NCBI GenBank assembly: GCA_964036275.1
Contig: OZ038434.1
Location: forward strand, 16,977,879-17,041,878
From: Litoditis marina
Lineage: Eukaryota; Nematoda; Chromadorea; Rhabditida; Rhabditidae
Length of the DNA: 64,000 bases
Direction of reading: 5' to 3'
Part shown: positions 47,624-60,743 of the stretch, piece after piece
Layout: each line of letters opens with the position of its first letter
Numbering within the stretch: the stretch's first letter is position 1
The notes under the pieces: generated by a model
The model's input: the letters and a program-made list of their open reading frames with translations, nothing else
Databases searched by the model: none
Told to the model about the DNA's origin: nothing
Program-made: the position numbers and the translations under genes

Positions 47624-50600
47624 GTGACGGTTAAACTTGAACACATTGAGCGGATGTCTCCTATTGACAACTGTATGAAATGTTTTTCTTCAAATTTCTA
47701 CAAAAATAATTCACTCATGTGAACTATCCATTGTGATACGTTGAACGTTCTGTTGATGTTCAAACTTGAGTTATAGGTTGTAGCTTAATGCATTTGAGCT
47801 TAATCGTCACCCACTCGGATTTTGATCAATTTTTGAAACGTGCAAAGCAAATTATACAGCCAGATTTAATACTCCAACATATGATACCATCCTGTGTCTC
47901 TCACTTTGCGCACTATTTCGTACGATTTCGTATAATATAACGACTGGATGTATATGCAGAGAAACATCGTGTGTTTTAGGATCCAGTATGGTATCCGATA
48001 GTCAGAATGTTTCTTAATACGGCTTCAGGTCTGAAAAACGTATAAAATCTGTATCAGGTGGATGGATACAGTAACCCATGGCAGTCGTAAACACTGCTGC
48101 AATGCATAATCTATTACCCCACCAGATGATGTTATAAACAAAACTAATCTATGAACTGAATGGGAAACTATATAAACTACTGATTCGAAATAAATTTCAG
48201 TTCGAAAGTTCGAAAAGAAACATTCATATGCATATAAATCATTCATTTTCACACGAAAAGTGAAGAATCTTTATCAATTCTGGACTTGCCGGTTTTTAGT
48301 ATACTGTATACTAGCAGTGGTATACTAATTATTTTCCGAAATCGTATTATTTCTATGAAAACATGAATCCGAAACCTCATATTGGCACTCTGCCAAAGCC
48401 TCACTGTGAATGAAAAGAACTATACAGAGAAGGAACGTGTGAAAATTCATTTATTCCGATTGTACAAAGATTAGACCTAAATTGAGTTAATGGGTGCATT
48501 TCTATAATAAATTATCAGCAGTTATGTAGGGTATAGTTTGGCGACGAAACGTATATTTGGAACAGTTAAATACCCCCTAAAACGTCTTTTCTCATTTAAT
48601 TATGTATATTTTTAAACGCTCATGTGATCCAATGTAATTACAGATAAGGCTCTTCTAATCAAAACGAACGCTCTGTAAGTTAAGTCGTTAATCGCTGAAA
48701 TCCAATTAAAAATATTATGCAGGGACAGGAAAGTGGATCAGCTAAACTTACCAAATATGGTGCTTTCTGTGTTTTCAACTAAAAAGTTACAATATTTGTG
48801 AAAGGTGAGTTGATTTGAACTTGTTTATTCTGAAGCAGGGTGTCAAACTTTTCTATATCGGAACTTATTGACTATTCAATCACGTGTGAGTCGAAAAGTT
48901 AAAAGTTAGAGACAAGAAAGAGCGAATTTTCCACATCGTGCGAACTGATTTTCCTCCCAATCTTTGTACGTTTACCGTTGCATGAGTTGATGAAAAAATC
49001 GTAAAACTGTGTTAGTTTTTCCTATAACATAAAAATATGGATAAAAAGTTGAAGCGTGAAAGTGCAAAATGTTTCCCCTCCCAGAGAGAACTCTGGCCAG
49101 CCGGTCATGTGCCCTTATTCTGAATTCAATAACGGAATTAGGGAAGGGTCCGAATTGTACTCAACCGGGAGGAAAATATTTTCCAGATTAAATTTCTTTC
49201 CCGCATGTTAGAATCTTCCCAAGAAAGTACGAGTAAATAGTGCGGGGTATTCGTTTTCATTAAAACTCCGCAGCGAGGGCGTCAAGTGTGAATAGTGGGT
49301 ACGATGTAATTATAGAAGCAGTAATTAGTTAAATTAGCCAGCTGTTTATTCCTAAAATGTACAACTTTAATTGCGATCTCACACGAAGCGAATGCTGGTC
49401 AACTCCTAATGAGAGTTGGAGTGCCAGGGGAGCATTCAGAGAAAACTGAAGTATAGTGTCCACAGCTTTTTTCTGAACGAAACAATGTTATGTGAAAATC
49501 GATAGTTTCTCCGAAAACAAGTTATATGAAATTTGATCACTCTGTCCAAGTTAACTTGGGGATGAAAAGACTTTAGTTTTTTTTCGGTTCAGATAAGATA
49601 TCATGAACCTTTCTAACACAACAATTAAGCCCCCCCCCTCGTATTGTAGGTTATAACGGTTTCTCAGAGATTATTTATCGCTCAACATGTGCTTGTATCC
49701 CGACAAGGTTTCAGTTGCAGAGCATAGAAATAGCGTGCGTTCGATGAGACGCAGGTTGGAATCTGACCAACTGGAAATTCCGGAATACTCTCAGGAGGAA
49801 GTTGATCTTTTTCTGGTTTTTACATCTCAATGATTGATGAATATCCCAGCACAACGTCACGCATTCATGTCGGATTTTTCATGTTCATAAATACATTCAC
49901 AGGATTAGATCGGTCCTCGAATGGGAGTTGCTATTAGAGAAAAACGCAGAGAAGAGAAGGAACAGGGTAGATAGCAGATACGAATCTCAGTTTGGTATAG
50001 AATAGTGCCACAATTCCTAAATCACTCAGACTATTCACGGTTTACGTGACTTTTGTATCTTTTCATTATACTAGTTAAGTGAAAATGCCGGAGATTTGAA
50101 AAAAATGTGTGGAAGGCAATCGTCATGAATTGAATCGGAAGAATTACCCTAATGTGTAATTCGCTCGCGACGTCTTGGAAGAGCATTTTCTGCTAGAAAG
50201 TCGGCTACTTAGTCTGTCCAAGAGAGCGAGACCAATTTATTATGACAAAAAAAGAGCTGAACGATTTAGAGCAGATAGAATAGTTTTAGCGTACCGGTTT
50301 TAGCGTCAATATAGACTATGATTACTGTAGGTGTCTACGAATGAATGGAGCGGAGTGTACAGTTGAAGGACTCTTAGTCATCTATGCATGGAAGCACACT
50401 TTCAATTATGTTCAAAAAGCCATTGGCCCGATGAAACACAAAAAAAGTTTTCGTATAAGTACCGAATTGGATAAAATACACCGCTAAAAATTATGGTTGA
50501 TGAATTTGAAGTTGAATGGTAAATTTAAATCAAATCTAGTTCATTTACTTGAATGGTATAAATAGACAAGTTCCACTTATCTAATCCGGAAAAAACTAAA

Positions 50601-50744
50601 ATAAAAAAGAATGTTATAGTCTGTTTGACCAATCGATGTACTCCTACAGTAATCCGTCAATGATACAAGGGGGTGTTTTCTAATGAAAAAGTCATTACTT
50701 TGGTTTTAAATTTTCAGAGTCAGTAGTAGTAAACATGCAGAAGA
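47624..50744. other. Gene-free AT-rich stretch
   Basis: About 3.1 kb with no exon, RNA gene or clear repeat that I can support. The longest reading frame is about 75 codons without family resemblance. Confidence 0.45.
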
Positions 50745-52104
50745 TGTGCGTGTACAAAATACGACACACCGAGTTTGCGCCTTCATTCAAAAAAATCGGT
50801 GCGCGCGAATACAGTAATTCAAATTTTTAACTACGGTATCTAAGAACATTCATTTATTATGCCGTTTTCACTTGTTTTCTGAGAATTTGAATAGAGGTTC
50901 GTGATGGAATTGTCGTTTTCTAATGGATTATCATTGTTTGGTGAGGCTAATAACCGAAATAACTCCAGACATACCGGATAGTTGGGTTTAATTTTTAATA
51001 AACAAAGCGTTTTTACTGATTTCTAAGTACACGTAATACAAAGCTGTAGAGTGACTTTCGTCATTCTTGTACACGTACGCTAGCAATGTATGAATAATTT
51101 TGTTTAGACAATAGCCTTCAGCTCCAGGTTGTGTAGTTAGGAGGCTACTGGGAGTTATTGAAGAGGTCATGTAATTTCCGACCACATTTGCTTAGAACAA
51201 GTAGTACCTTGTCTATTTTCAAACATTTCAATGCTTAATTGATATTTCTTCTGTCAAATGTGGCGAATACTCACCAATCTACACGCACAATCAGTTCCGT
51301 CACCTAAGCTCTACATGGTCACTGTTTTCATACAACGAACACCCTGCTTTCTTGTTGAATCTAGTTTATACCGGTCTTCCCATCAATGAAAAGCTTTTTG
51401 AATCTTCGTCGTCATTACGGCAACTATGGATGAGTCAAAACATTTTCGAGTCAACAAATCTACGAGACCTTTCAACAACGACTGGACATTAGCGTGAACG
51501 TGAGGGTGAACATTTCAACTGAACATTAGCGCCCCTTGTTCGGTAAACGAAACTCTGTTTACTTCGAACGCTTGATAAATTTGCGGAACTAGCTCTGTAG
51601 TTTCCAGTACAGAAGAGGATATAGATGCAAAAGGAAACTGCTGAAATCTTTTTTTAATACATTAAACCGATTTTATTCGTTTCCAATATGGTGTTCAACA
51701 CAGTTTTCCGATTATTCGCTGATTTTTGGCAGCTACAAGAAACTGCAAGTTTTCTCTTAAGTGGAACGAACCAAAAAACATATTGAGAGTAATCGTATAT
51801 TGGTCACGAAACAGCTCTGAGGATTCCAATCTAGATACCCATAGTGAGCTGTGAGCAACTCATTAATGATCCCATCGCTTCTTATTTGTATGAAAATGAT
51901 TAATTGTTTCCATTGAAGATGAAATTGTGGGTATCATTACCAAATCCATAATCATCATTCAATAACTGAGAAAACTAGCGGAAAGATCCCGAAAACTAAA
52001 TGTTCTTAGATACCGTAGTTAAAAATTTGAACTACGGTGTTTTCGCGCCCAAATATTTTCGATTGAAGGCGCGAATTCGGTGTGTCGTATTTTGTACACG
52101 CACA
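50745..52104. mobile_element. 1.36-kb element with ~108-bp inverted ends
   Basis: Left arm 50745-50852 and right arm 51998-52104 are inverted copies, nearly identical over the outer 28 bp (TGTGCGTGTACAAAATACGA start). They also share GCGCC, a TTTTTAACTACGGTATC block and AAGAACATT. AGAAGA directly flanks both ends (50739-50744, 52105-52110), a likely 6-bp target duplication. The 1.1-kb interior encodes nothing recognisable, so it is non-autonomous. Confidence 0.85.
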
Positions 52105-55100
52105 AGAAGACACTATCATCATTTCGAGGACTTCTGAATACGCTAATATACCAAACTTTGACCTCGAAGAGATAGCAGATTACTGTAGAGGGTTATAAGT
52201 GGGTGGAACAAACTATACTCAGAGGGGCCCTAGAGAATATCGGACTCACAAGTAGAGTTCAACGAAAAAATATAGTGCACTTGCCCTAAACTTGTTGGTA
52301 CAGAAAACACTTGTGTTAATGAAACTACTTTATATTCGAGTAAAGTTGTCATAGCAAATTCAAAAATTTCCAATAATTGGATTGTATGGTTGACTAAGGA
52401 ATCTTAATCTTGAGTTTGTTTTTGAGCAAAAACAAGCGAAAACTGGCATCTGAGCTGTTTTGGAGTTATGTGTTTTTTCTCTGAATGGAATAGTGTTTGA
52501 CATGCGTGACATGCATGTAAATGTATCAAATTTCAATGTTGAAACAAATATACTTTTATTTACTCTTTCAGAAATGAAGGAGAACACCTCTCTTTTATAT
52601 TGAAAGTCAAAAATATAAAACAAAAGTAGAAAATTGTGGGTGAAGCAAAGCAGATTAAAACAGTTATTTGATACATTTTTGTGCGAGTACTAAACAATCA
52701 AAAACACGTGCAAAATTAACTAATGATCATATGTTTGAGTCACTTATTTGGAGTGAGAATATTTCAATATTTCGATTCTTTCCAAACGAAATTTTTTCAC
52801 CTCGGGAGATTTAGCCAGAATCTAACAAAAACTATTGTTAATGAAGCCAATTACGCAAAAATTCACATCTCCTTCGAAGCAACAAAAAATATTTAAGTGA
52901 ATATGTTGACATTCGAGTTCGTTCCAAAGTGAATTCCACCATGTTTTGGACGATTTAGCGAGGAAACGAGATGAGTATGTTGTAATTGAATATTCTGGGG
53001 AGGCCGTCTTTTTATCTGCTTTCTTTCTCTAATTATGCCACTTTTCACACAAGACGTCACAGAATGAACAGATTCAAGTTGATTCGAGCGGTAAAAAACT
53101 CTTTGGTTTTAATGAGTTTTTCAAGGAGATAAAAGAGCACCAGAAAAAAGGTTTCTGATTGATGAATAAATAATTACAGAAAAGTGATACTAGCAGTTCC
53201 AGGAATATCCCAACTGTCAGATCCCTCAACTTGCGTCTCCTCAAACATACACTGTTTCTACTGCTCTTACATTCTGTTGGAATGAGGTCTTGCGAAAAAA
53301 GTGCTCAAAGCTAGGGAAAAAGTGCTCAAAACGTGAAAATGGGCGAAATTATAGTTTCACGTGATAGTGCGCAAATAAAGAGACACACGATGAGATCCAG
53401 ACACCGGCTTATTCCAGCTTCTTGCATTATATTCAAATTGAAAATCCCTCAAAAGTCTCCAATCTACTCCAAGTTGGTCAGTATTTTGCTTTGTCTCAGA
53501 AATGCATGAATTTTGACAAGTAGGTGAAGTATTCTGCACACCTTGAATAACTTTTGGAGTAAACAAGGATGGCGGAAGTGAACGGGTTGTTTGGCTGGTT
53601 CTCAGGATAGTTTTGCTAGACTTGTCGCAATGCACCGCGGGAAATAACTCTCTCTCATACGTTAGATGGGGGGAAAACCACTTGCTAAAACACCAAAGAA
53701 CAAGAAGTAAATTGAACAATTACGTGAAGCGTGAAGAAATATAAGGAAATGCGCTTTACATTTAAAGATTGAAAGTTCAAAACAAGAAGAACACTTATTG
53801 TTCTAACTTTTTAGAGTTTTGGCGTGTAGAAGTGAACAAGACAAAAGTTGAAAATCATGATGTAGAAGTGAAAAGAACTATATCATGTTTCATGAGGGTA
53901 TACAATTGAGTAACAGAAAACTGCTCGTTTCCCGATGAAACCACGCATTTATGAGGTCGATTTTGAATAACATAGAAGGATTACTGTAAGTAGGATCGTA
54001 CGCAGACGCGAATCAGAAATCAGCTCTTGTTTTTCTCATTTTTTATGGTCATTGAATTATAAAAGGCCAAAAAACAATACCAGTGGCTAATTACATGTTA
54101 TCAAAAAGTGTAAATGTATATTCATGTGACAAACACAAAAGTATGTGCTTTAATGTCTCAGAAGAACTTTCAACACAACAACATAAAGGAATCGCTCTGT
54201 TCTGTTTTGTAAATGTAGTTTGACCCCAGAACAGAATCAACCACATTTTCGAAATAATCAGTCACCCCCCACACATTCTTCATCTAATTACGTTTCCTAT
54301 GTTGGTTCGTTACCCCGTTTTTCGTGACTGAAACACCAGTACAGAGAATTTGATTCTGTAACAATTTTAAACGATATTATGACTCACTTTTTGTACCAGG
54401 GAACCATGATCTGTCTGAATTAGGCCCGTTGTCCAACAAATTCATATGTTGTAGAATAAAGCTGACAGAGAATAGTTGTTTTGTAGAAAGGGTCGACTAG
54501 AAGTAAATGAAGAACTGGCGAGCGGGCCGACTCAAATTGAGTTACGCGTTTTGCGTCAAAAGAATTGAACTGCGAATACTTCCGAAGGCAAGGTAGGGAT
54601 ATAACTTATGTACATAGACTTACCGAGAAACGCTCTCTGAAAATGACTACCACGCGCTCCTTTCACTCATGCAATCCTAGCGGAAACTGGGAATTTGCAG
54701 ATTCTAAGGCACGATAGTATCTCGAGATGACCTCATGGGGTAACTCGTGAGTGGAGATCGTATGTCTCATGATATGAGTAATGCAAAAACCTCAGGAATT
54801 ATTTCGTTGGTGGTATCTCGTAGATTTTTAAGAGTGTACTGCGGAAATACTATTTTAGACGCGAACATCCCAAAATTCTCAAATTTTCACACATCGAACA
54901 AAACTATTGAGGTTACGTATGATGTGATAGAGTGGGGTTCTAAAAAAATCATCACATTAGTTTTTCAGGCGAAAGTTTATAATTGGCTGAGAAATGAAGT
55001 CATTCAAGTAGAATACGGATATACCGGAAGCAAGCACCTACACACCACAAATGCCTTCCCCCCACACATTTTCTTAGAACAACCAATGGTTGGAATTATC

Positions 55101-55793
55101 ACGTTATGGGACTTATAAAATAAGGTAACCTTTAACATTTCAAATCTCAGACAGTCTGGGGTCTCCTTGATCTACATGCTCTCGCGCTCATGTAGCCGGC
55201 TAATCGCAGATGATTGTCGCAAATTTCTGAGTGATGAGGATGATGCTACCTATTACTTAAATACACAATTACGTAGAGTATGTGAAACCCAGTAGAAACG
55301 TGCCAGAAAAAAACAAGGTTCTCAAAGTAGATATAGGACTTCCTCACTAGCATGAACGTCTGTCTGTTGTTGCCAGATGAGAATTTGAATGGGTATTTGT
55401 GTAGTACTAACGAAAGTAAAAAAGTGCAAAGTACCAAAAGTACAGTAACTGAACAACTGCACTGTAATCGGCAACTGAGCGATCGAAGTGCGACTCGTAT
55501 TTGAGTGTGACCAAAAGTACGGAAAGTACGAATAGTACTTGCTTGGTAATTGGAAAAGTGTATCTGTTATTGCCATATGAGCAATTGAATGGGAAAGGAA
55601 TCTAAAATTCAGGCAATTTCAGTGATGGGACCAATTAGAGCAGGGGTTCTACACTGCTCACTTATTTTGTTTTGAACAGAATATGAAAAGAGTCAGTGGC
55701 GACACGAAAACATGGAATTCACCGACCACATTTCAACGAAAATTGGGAATTGGAACAGAGGGGGGAGGGGTATACAACTATAGTCTCAACCAG
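52105..55793. other. Gene-free stretch with one 123-codon frame
   Basis: No exon is supported. The longest frame, 54747-55118 (ATG at 54762), contains VYCGNTILDANIPKFSNF and NWLRNEVIQVEYGYTG but matches no family I know. Its length is not exceptional for 23 kb of AT-rich DNA. At 53205-53280 is a fragment (TGCGTCTCCTCAAACATACA) of a dispersed repeat also seen near 56240 and 60980. Confidence 0.4.
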
Positions 55794-55971
55794 GGCGGTA
55801 GCAATCCCTCCAATCTCACAAGAAGTTCATATAAGTCTATCATGAGATACCTCATGAGCTATTCGTGAACTTTCAATGTTGTAGTATAGCAATCAATAGA
55901 GTCTCATGAGAAGCTCATGAGAACAACTTATGAGGTGTATCATGAGATTTTTGACTGATTGCTACGCCGCC
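55794..55971. mobile_element. CTCATGAG-rich element, copy 1
   Basis: Ends GGCGGTAGCAATCCCTCC and GATTGCTACGCCGCC, with several TCATGAG palindromes inside (CATGAGATACCTCATGAG). CCAGG flanks both sides, a possible 5-bp duplication. Copy 2 is at 63656-63828. Confidence 0.7.
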
Positions 55972-56197
55972 AGGTTTTTCTCTTCAAACTCATATGAAGG
56001 TAACATCAGTTACTCGCAGGTACTTCATGAAAAAAGCATAATAAACAAATTGAAGAGATGTTTCACAAGAGTCAGAAAGGTCGTGAAACGCAGGCGTGTG
56101 ATTTCTTACATCGTGTGCCTGTGCTGCAACATCCGAGCACCTTCATCCCATTCTGCGTCTCACGCATCGCCCACTATTTCGCGGGACTCGTATCCTG

Positions 56198-56362
56198 AGT
56201 ACGTATGCTAGGAGATCTCGGCCCCTCCATCCCATTCTGCGCCTCCTCAAACAAACGCTATTTCTTTGCTCTCACATCCCGCCGGGATGTACGAGACGAG
56301 GAATAGTGAGGCAGAGCGAGAGACTTGGGATGAAGGAGCCGGGATCTTCTAGCATACGTACT
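56198..56362. mobile_element. Fold-back element with 37-bp arms
   Basis: AGTACGTATGCTAG...CATCCCA at the left is the reverse complement of TGGGATGAAGG...CTAGCATACGTACT at the right. A direct duplication of TTCATCCCATTCTGCGTCTC lies just upstream (56140-56162). The cluster is GC-richer than its surroundings and suggests repeated insertion of one family. Confidence 0.7.
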
Positions 56363-58635
56363 TTGGCGGGATGAAAGAGCGGAAAACAGTGTATGTTGGA
56401 AGAGACGCAGGTTTAGATGATATATTGACAGGTGGGATACTCCAACACTCACACGTGACATGATACGTAACGTACAGATTTAGAGTGCACGTCAGCTATA
56501 CTTTGAAGGACTGATAAGATATTGCTGAAAATGAGAAGAAATGACAGGAAATACTCATGGGATGTCTCCCGGTTCAGCTGCGAATGTGTTGTGTCAAGCT
56601 ATTAAGCCGGAACTTCAGGGAAATTGAGGAAAGATATGATAAAATATGCAAATATGCACAACTCATGTCGACATATCAATGGCAATTGATGCGTCGACCA
56701 ACCAACCATCAAATTATGCAGTGTTTATACTCAGCTGTCGCAGCAGGCACAGATATGTGGTAGGGTTGGAAACTCAGCTCAATATAACAAGTTCACTTAT
56801 GGAGTTCCACATTTTCGAGAAAAGTGAGTTTTCTGTGAAAACTGTTGCAATCTAAAACACCATAGTCATACCGGTGTCTTATCCTTTTGATTGGAAACAC
56901 GCAAAGAACATTCCGCAATATATTGTTGAAGAGATATTCCGAGTATGCAGAGAGAAAGATATCTGGAGGGCAGTCGAGGAACACCATTTCGTAACGAGTT
57001 GAAGTGGTCTAATGAAATCTTGACGCAAAACATCTCAAAGATCTACGCTATTTCGTGAAGTATCTTGTTCTGGTGGTAAGCTGAGAAGTATTCACCAGAT
57101 CCAATTCGGGACTTCGTTATTACGCTTATTTTATAATTGAAGTATAGAATGTTCTGTTAAAAAGGGAATTGAAGTCGTTTTCGAAGAGATTACTGTTAAA
57201 CAAAACCGACCGTTGTCCGAACTGCCGGGGAACGGAGGCGATACTGTTCAAGGCGTCAATCATGGTTGAGCCGGCTGCTCTGTCTGAAACACTTATATCA
57301 CATTCACTGAAACATTCCACCAATAATTGGCTCCAATTCTGAGATCAATGGTTCACACATCGCATTCATACGGAAAAACCAGTTTGTAGTGTGGTCTGTA
57401 TACATATCCGAGTTATCGAATATCGACCGATATGTTGCATGGATCAAACTACAAACGACCTAGAACAGAGAAAGAACGAACCCTGTTAACATCATGGTAG
57501 TTTTTTAAAACGAGCAATCAGTGGAATATTGAAAACAAATGTATTATTCAAGTGAGCGATATGAGATTTTCGTGGAGTACTATGTTGTGATGAGAAGCTG
57601 GGACCGGAAGATATCTGGTGTTTTAGGTTACACAGGTTATTCACAGGTTTTTTAATAGTGAGCGATGGAATATTGAAAACAGATATTTTCATAAGATCAA
57701 CCTGTGATAAAGTAAACAACAAGCTCTGACGGAATTGTTTAACAAAAACAACTTGAAATGAGCAAGATGAAAATGAAGTGATGACCAAATTGTTTTTGTA
57801 ATCGTCAATATTGAATGTATTATGGGAACAGAAGGATATATCCAAATTTTTGTCTAGAATGTATTTGTATCCGATTCATTGTAAAATAATGCGTTCAGAA
57901 TAGAACCTGTGTTGATATTTGCTGTTTCAGGCTAGAGAAATGTTTAGAACGCTGAGCAAACTCAGATGTAATGATTTCCGATTTCTCTATATTTTTTATT
58001 CAATTCAAAACGTAGTTTCGAACGAGATGACAAGGGGGAGTTCTCGAGAGTTTCTCCTTGTGAAGTGAATTTATTATTAAAAAATCAAATTTTGTCTTTG
58101 AGTCGAGTAAGACGCAAAGCTTGGTATGATGATTTGTACAACCCGAGAGCTTTAAAATTTCCACCAATAGACAAACTCTTCAAATGAAGTTGAAAAATCG
58201 AACTCGTGTTACAAACCTCAATTCAGGTAGTACGCATTTTTCTGATATTGCGATACTTGTATACTTTGACCTTTCGGAGAGTAGCTTGACTCACCATCAT
58301 TGAATTTGCGTATACTACTTAATCCTTCTTTTATACAATTTGTTACTTACATCGCTCACATTTTTTATGATAACAAGGGTTTATCGAACCAACCGGCTTA
58401 CTTCTTGCGTAGGGAAGTGTGACTTCCCATTACTGCCCCAAACACAAATGTCAGAAAACAGTAACTAGTTCGAATGTCATGAACATAACTGGGTTGTAGT
58501 ATGGACTAGACACCACCATATATCTTATGAAATTTGATAAAAACGCAAGGTATCAAACTACAAAGACAGCTTGATAGAGCAGCATGGATCGCACTGGGTG
58601 CCTTAGGATAAAGCCCACTCTGTAAACATCACAAC
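56363..58635. other. Gene-free AT-rich stretch
   Basis: No exon or RNA gene is supported. A short direct repeat (GGAATATTGAAAACA at about 57522 and 57666) is the only structure I noticed. Confidence 0.4.
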
Positions 58636-58833
58636 TATAGTCGTCGTCAACAGAAAGGCGGGAGGGTACTGTATTTCTCACTTTCCGCTGTGTACGCACA
58701 CATGTCTTCTATTCCAAAGATTGACGGTTCGTGCTCTAATAGCGCATCGGTTAGCGTTCTGCTACGAATCTTTTGCTCGCAGGTTCGATTCCGGCGAGAG
58801 ACAGAAATTAATGAATTTGGCACTCACTATATA
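58636..58833 (+). mobile_element. tRNA-like repeat element, copy C
   Basis: Runs from TATAGTCGTCGTCAACAG to CACTCACTATA. It contains an A box (TAGCGCATCGGTTAGC, 58740-58755), TACGAATC, and a B box (GGTTCGATTCC, 58782-58792), in tRNA order and spacing. The arm fold is imperfect, so it is a tRNA-derived repeat and not a functional tRNA. The TACG and D-arm resemble tRNA-Arg(ACG). Confidence 0.8.
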
Positions 58834-59201
58834 TCGTTCTGTAATGATGACAAATATTATATCGTTCTGTAATGATGACAAAAACTGAACTCTGTGAAAT
58901 TGTTTTGCTAGCCCTATGAACAACTTTGCTCTTTGTCTGTTTTGATCTCATGTTTTACGTGATTTCAAGTTATTTACTTCCATACTAGAGAGTTGCGCGA
59001 CGTAATTCGAGACTTTCGTGGGCGTACAACTAGTGTATAATTAGCATAGTTAAGTTGATGGAGGAGGAAGAAAGTCTGCTATGATCATCGTAGAATGAAG
59101 TGACACGTACTACTATTCAAGAAGTTTCCACCACACTCTATAGGAAGAATATTTTAGTTGTAGTTGGTAATATGATCGGTCTAGCACATACACAATTTTT
59201 A

Positions 59202-59522
59202 GGCAGCATTCATACTTTTTACGTCGACGTTAAACGTCGGCGTTAACGCCAGCAAGCACGAAAAAACGTCCTGTTTTATTTTATGGTAAACATGCTAAAA
59301 ACGTCAGCGTTTTATCAAAAACGTTTGAAGCTTCAAACGCGGCCTCATTTGAATAACGCGGCGTTGCAAATTCCGGCGTTAACGCCAAAATAAGTATGAA
59401 TGAAATTTTTCGAAAAACGTCACGCCAAAACTTGGCGTTAACGCCGACGTCAATCGATACTCATATTTTCTACTTCGTTAACGCCGACGTTTAACGCCGA
59501 CGTAAAAAGTATGAATGCTGCC
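59202..59522. mobile_element. Harbinger-like fold-back MITE
   Basis: 321 bp with about 50-bp inverted ends (GGCAGCATTCATACTTTTTA). TTA flanks both sides, the 3-bp duplication typical of PIF/Harbinger. The interior is built of GGCGTTAACGCC-type palindromes. It has no coding capacity. Confidence 0.85.
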
Positions 59523-60110
59523 TTAGTCCAGGTAGATGACTACGCGGGATTGAACTACAAGTATAACACGATCACAGGCGGAAACATTTGAGGAGTATAC
59601 AGTTATAGTTTGATGTGTCCAACACGGACTGCGATCAAACTACAATTACAGTACAGCGGAAAACTAGAGCTTTTTGCCCGATCTTTCTGTAGGGACAACT
59701 ATATAGAAGACATTTGGGCTGCTAAAATAGTGGAAGAGGCATTTTGTAAACAGCTCCCATGTGTTCGTGTCTATTTCAGCACTCACATGCTTTATAAACA
59801 CAGGAAATACGCATTTAAACACGACCTTGAACAATCGAACATCTTCTATAATGTCCATATTCCGCGAGAAAAGTTCTGATAAAATATTATTCTAGAATTC
59901 GGACAGACACATGCGGTCTATCAAATGTATGGGCTGTGAACAGAGTTTTACGGAAAGTTCATGAAAAAAGATTCTTTGAACTGTTCAGACCCTTGTTGTT
60001 TGGGAGAATCACATGTGATGAGAAGTGGGTGGTTGTTGCGGAGAATAACAATCTTCGAAACTGTGACAAAACAACAGAAAATACCACGTGAGTTTCATAT
60101 TATTGAAGGA

Positions 60111-60568
60111 TTAAAGAATCCGTCCCGCTCTAATTTTGACTTGTGAGTTACCCATCTGACCTTTTGGCAAATGAAAAACCATTATCAAAAATATATACTT
60201 TTATATCTCTATCTCGCTTCGTTTTCTCAGAAAAGCGGCTTACGTAATGACACCGAGGGGGGAGTTGCGTACGGGGTATGCTCAAAATAGCCTATACTGG
60301 TACAAAAATATTTTTAAAACGTTCTATCATATACGACAACACAAATGAAAACCAAAAACTGAAGATAACTCGAAACGTAAATGAACCAAGTCAAGTTGCG
60401 TCACAGTGAAAATGTTCATGTGCTCTTTTTTATTGCTCGATAGTATGCAAATTTTGAAAACTTTTCATCAAAAAGTTTTTTCATGGTCTGTGGGAAGACA
60501 TTGAGAGACTTTTTTGAGCTTTTTGAATTTTTCGTGAAACTCAGATTATAGCGGAACGGTTTCTTCAA
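60111..60568. mobile_element. TTAA-bounded element, family B copy 2
   Basis: 458 bp in the same orientation as 44609-45063, with many point differences and small indels. The left end TTAAAGAATCCGTCC is intact; the right end GGTTTCTTCAA has one change. Confidence 0.85.
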
Positions 60569-60743
60569 GCAGTGGGTGTTTCTACTTTGTGAGTACACGT
60601 AAGAGTGAAAATGACTATTAATTCCGATACATTGATGATGTTTATTAATAGGTTCGAAAAACGACTCCGCTCAGAGGAACTACTCTAACACGATGATCCA
60701 ATCAACTGCAATGGGTGGCAAATTATCAGAAACAAAAATCGAG

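Noticed and set aside
53357..53719. 120-codon minus-strand frame
   Set aside because: No family resemblance, mixed composition, and overlaps a dispersed-repeat region.
54747..55118. 123-codon frame in the gene-free region
   Set aside because: Longest frame there, but no recognisable domain, no splice context, and a length expected by chance in 23 kb scanned in six frames.
58740..58792. Candidate functional tRNA gene (also 60849-60901)
   Set aside because: A and B boxes are good, but the acceptor and anticodon stems do not pair properly and the segment is embedded in a repeated element.
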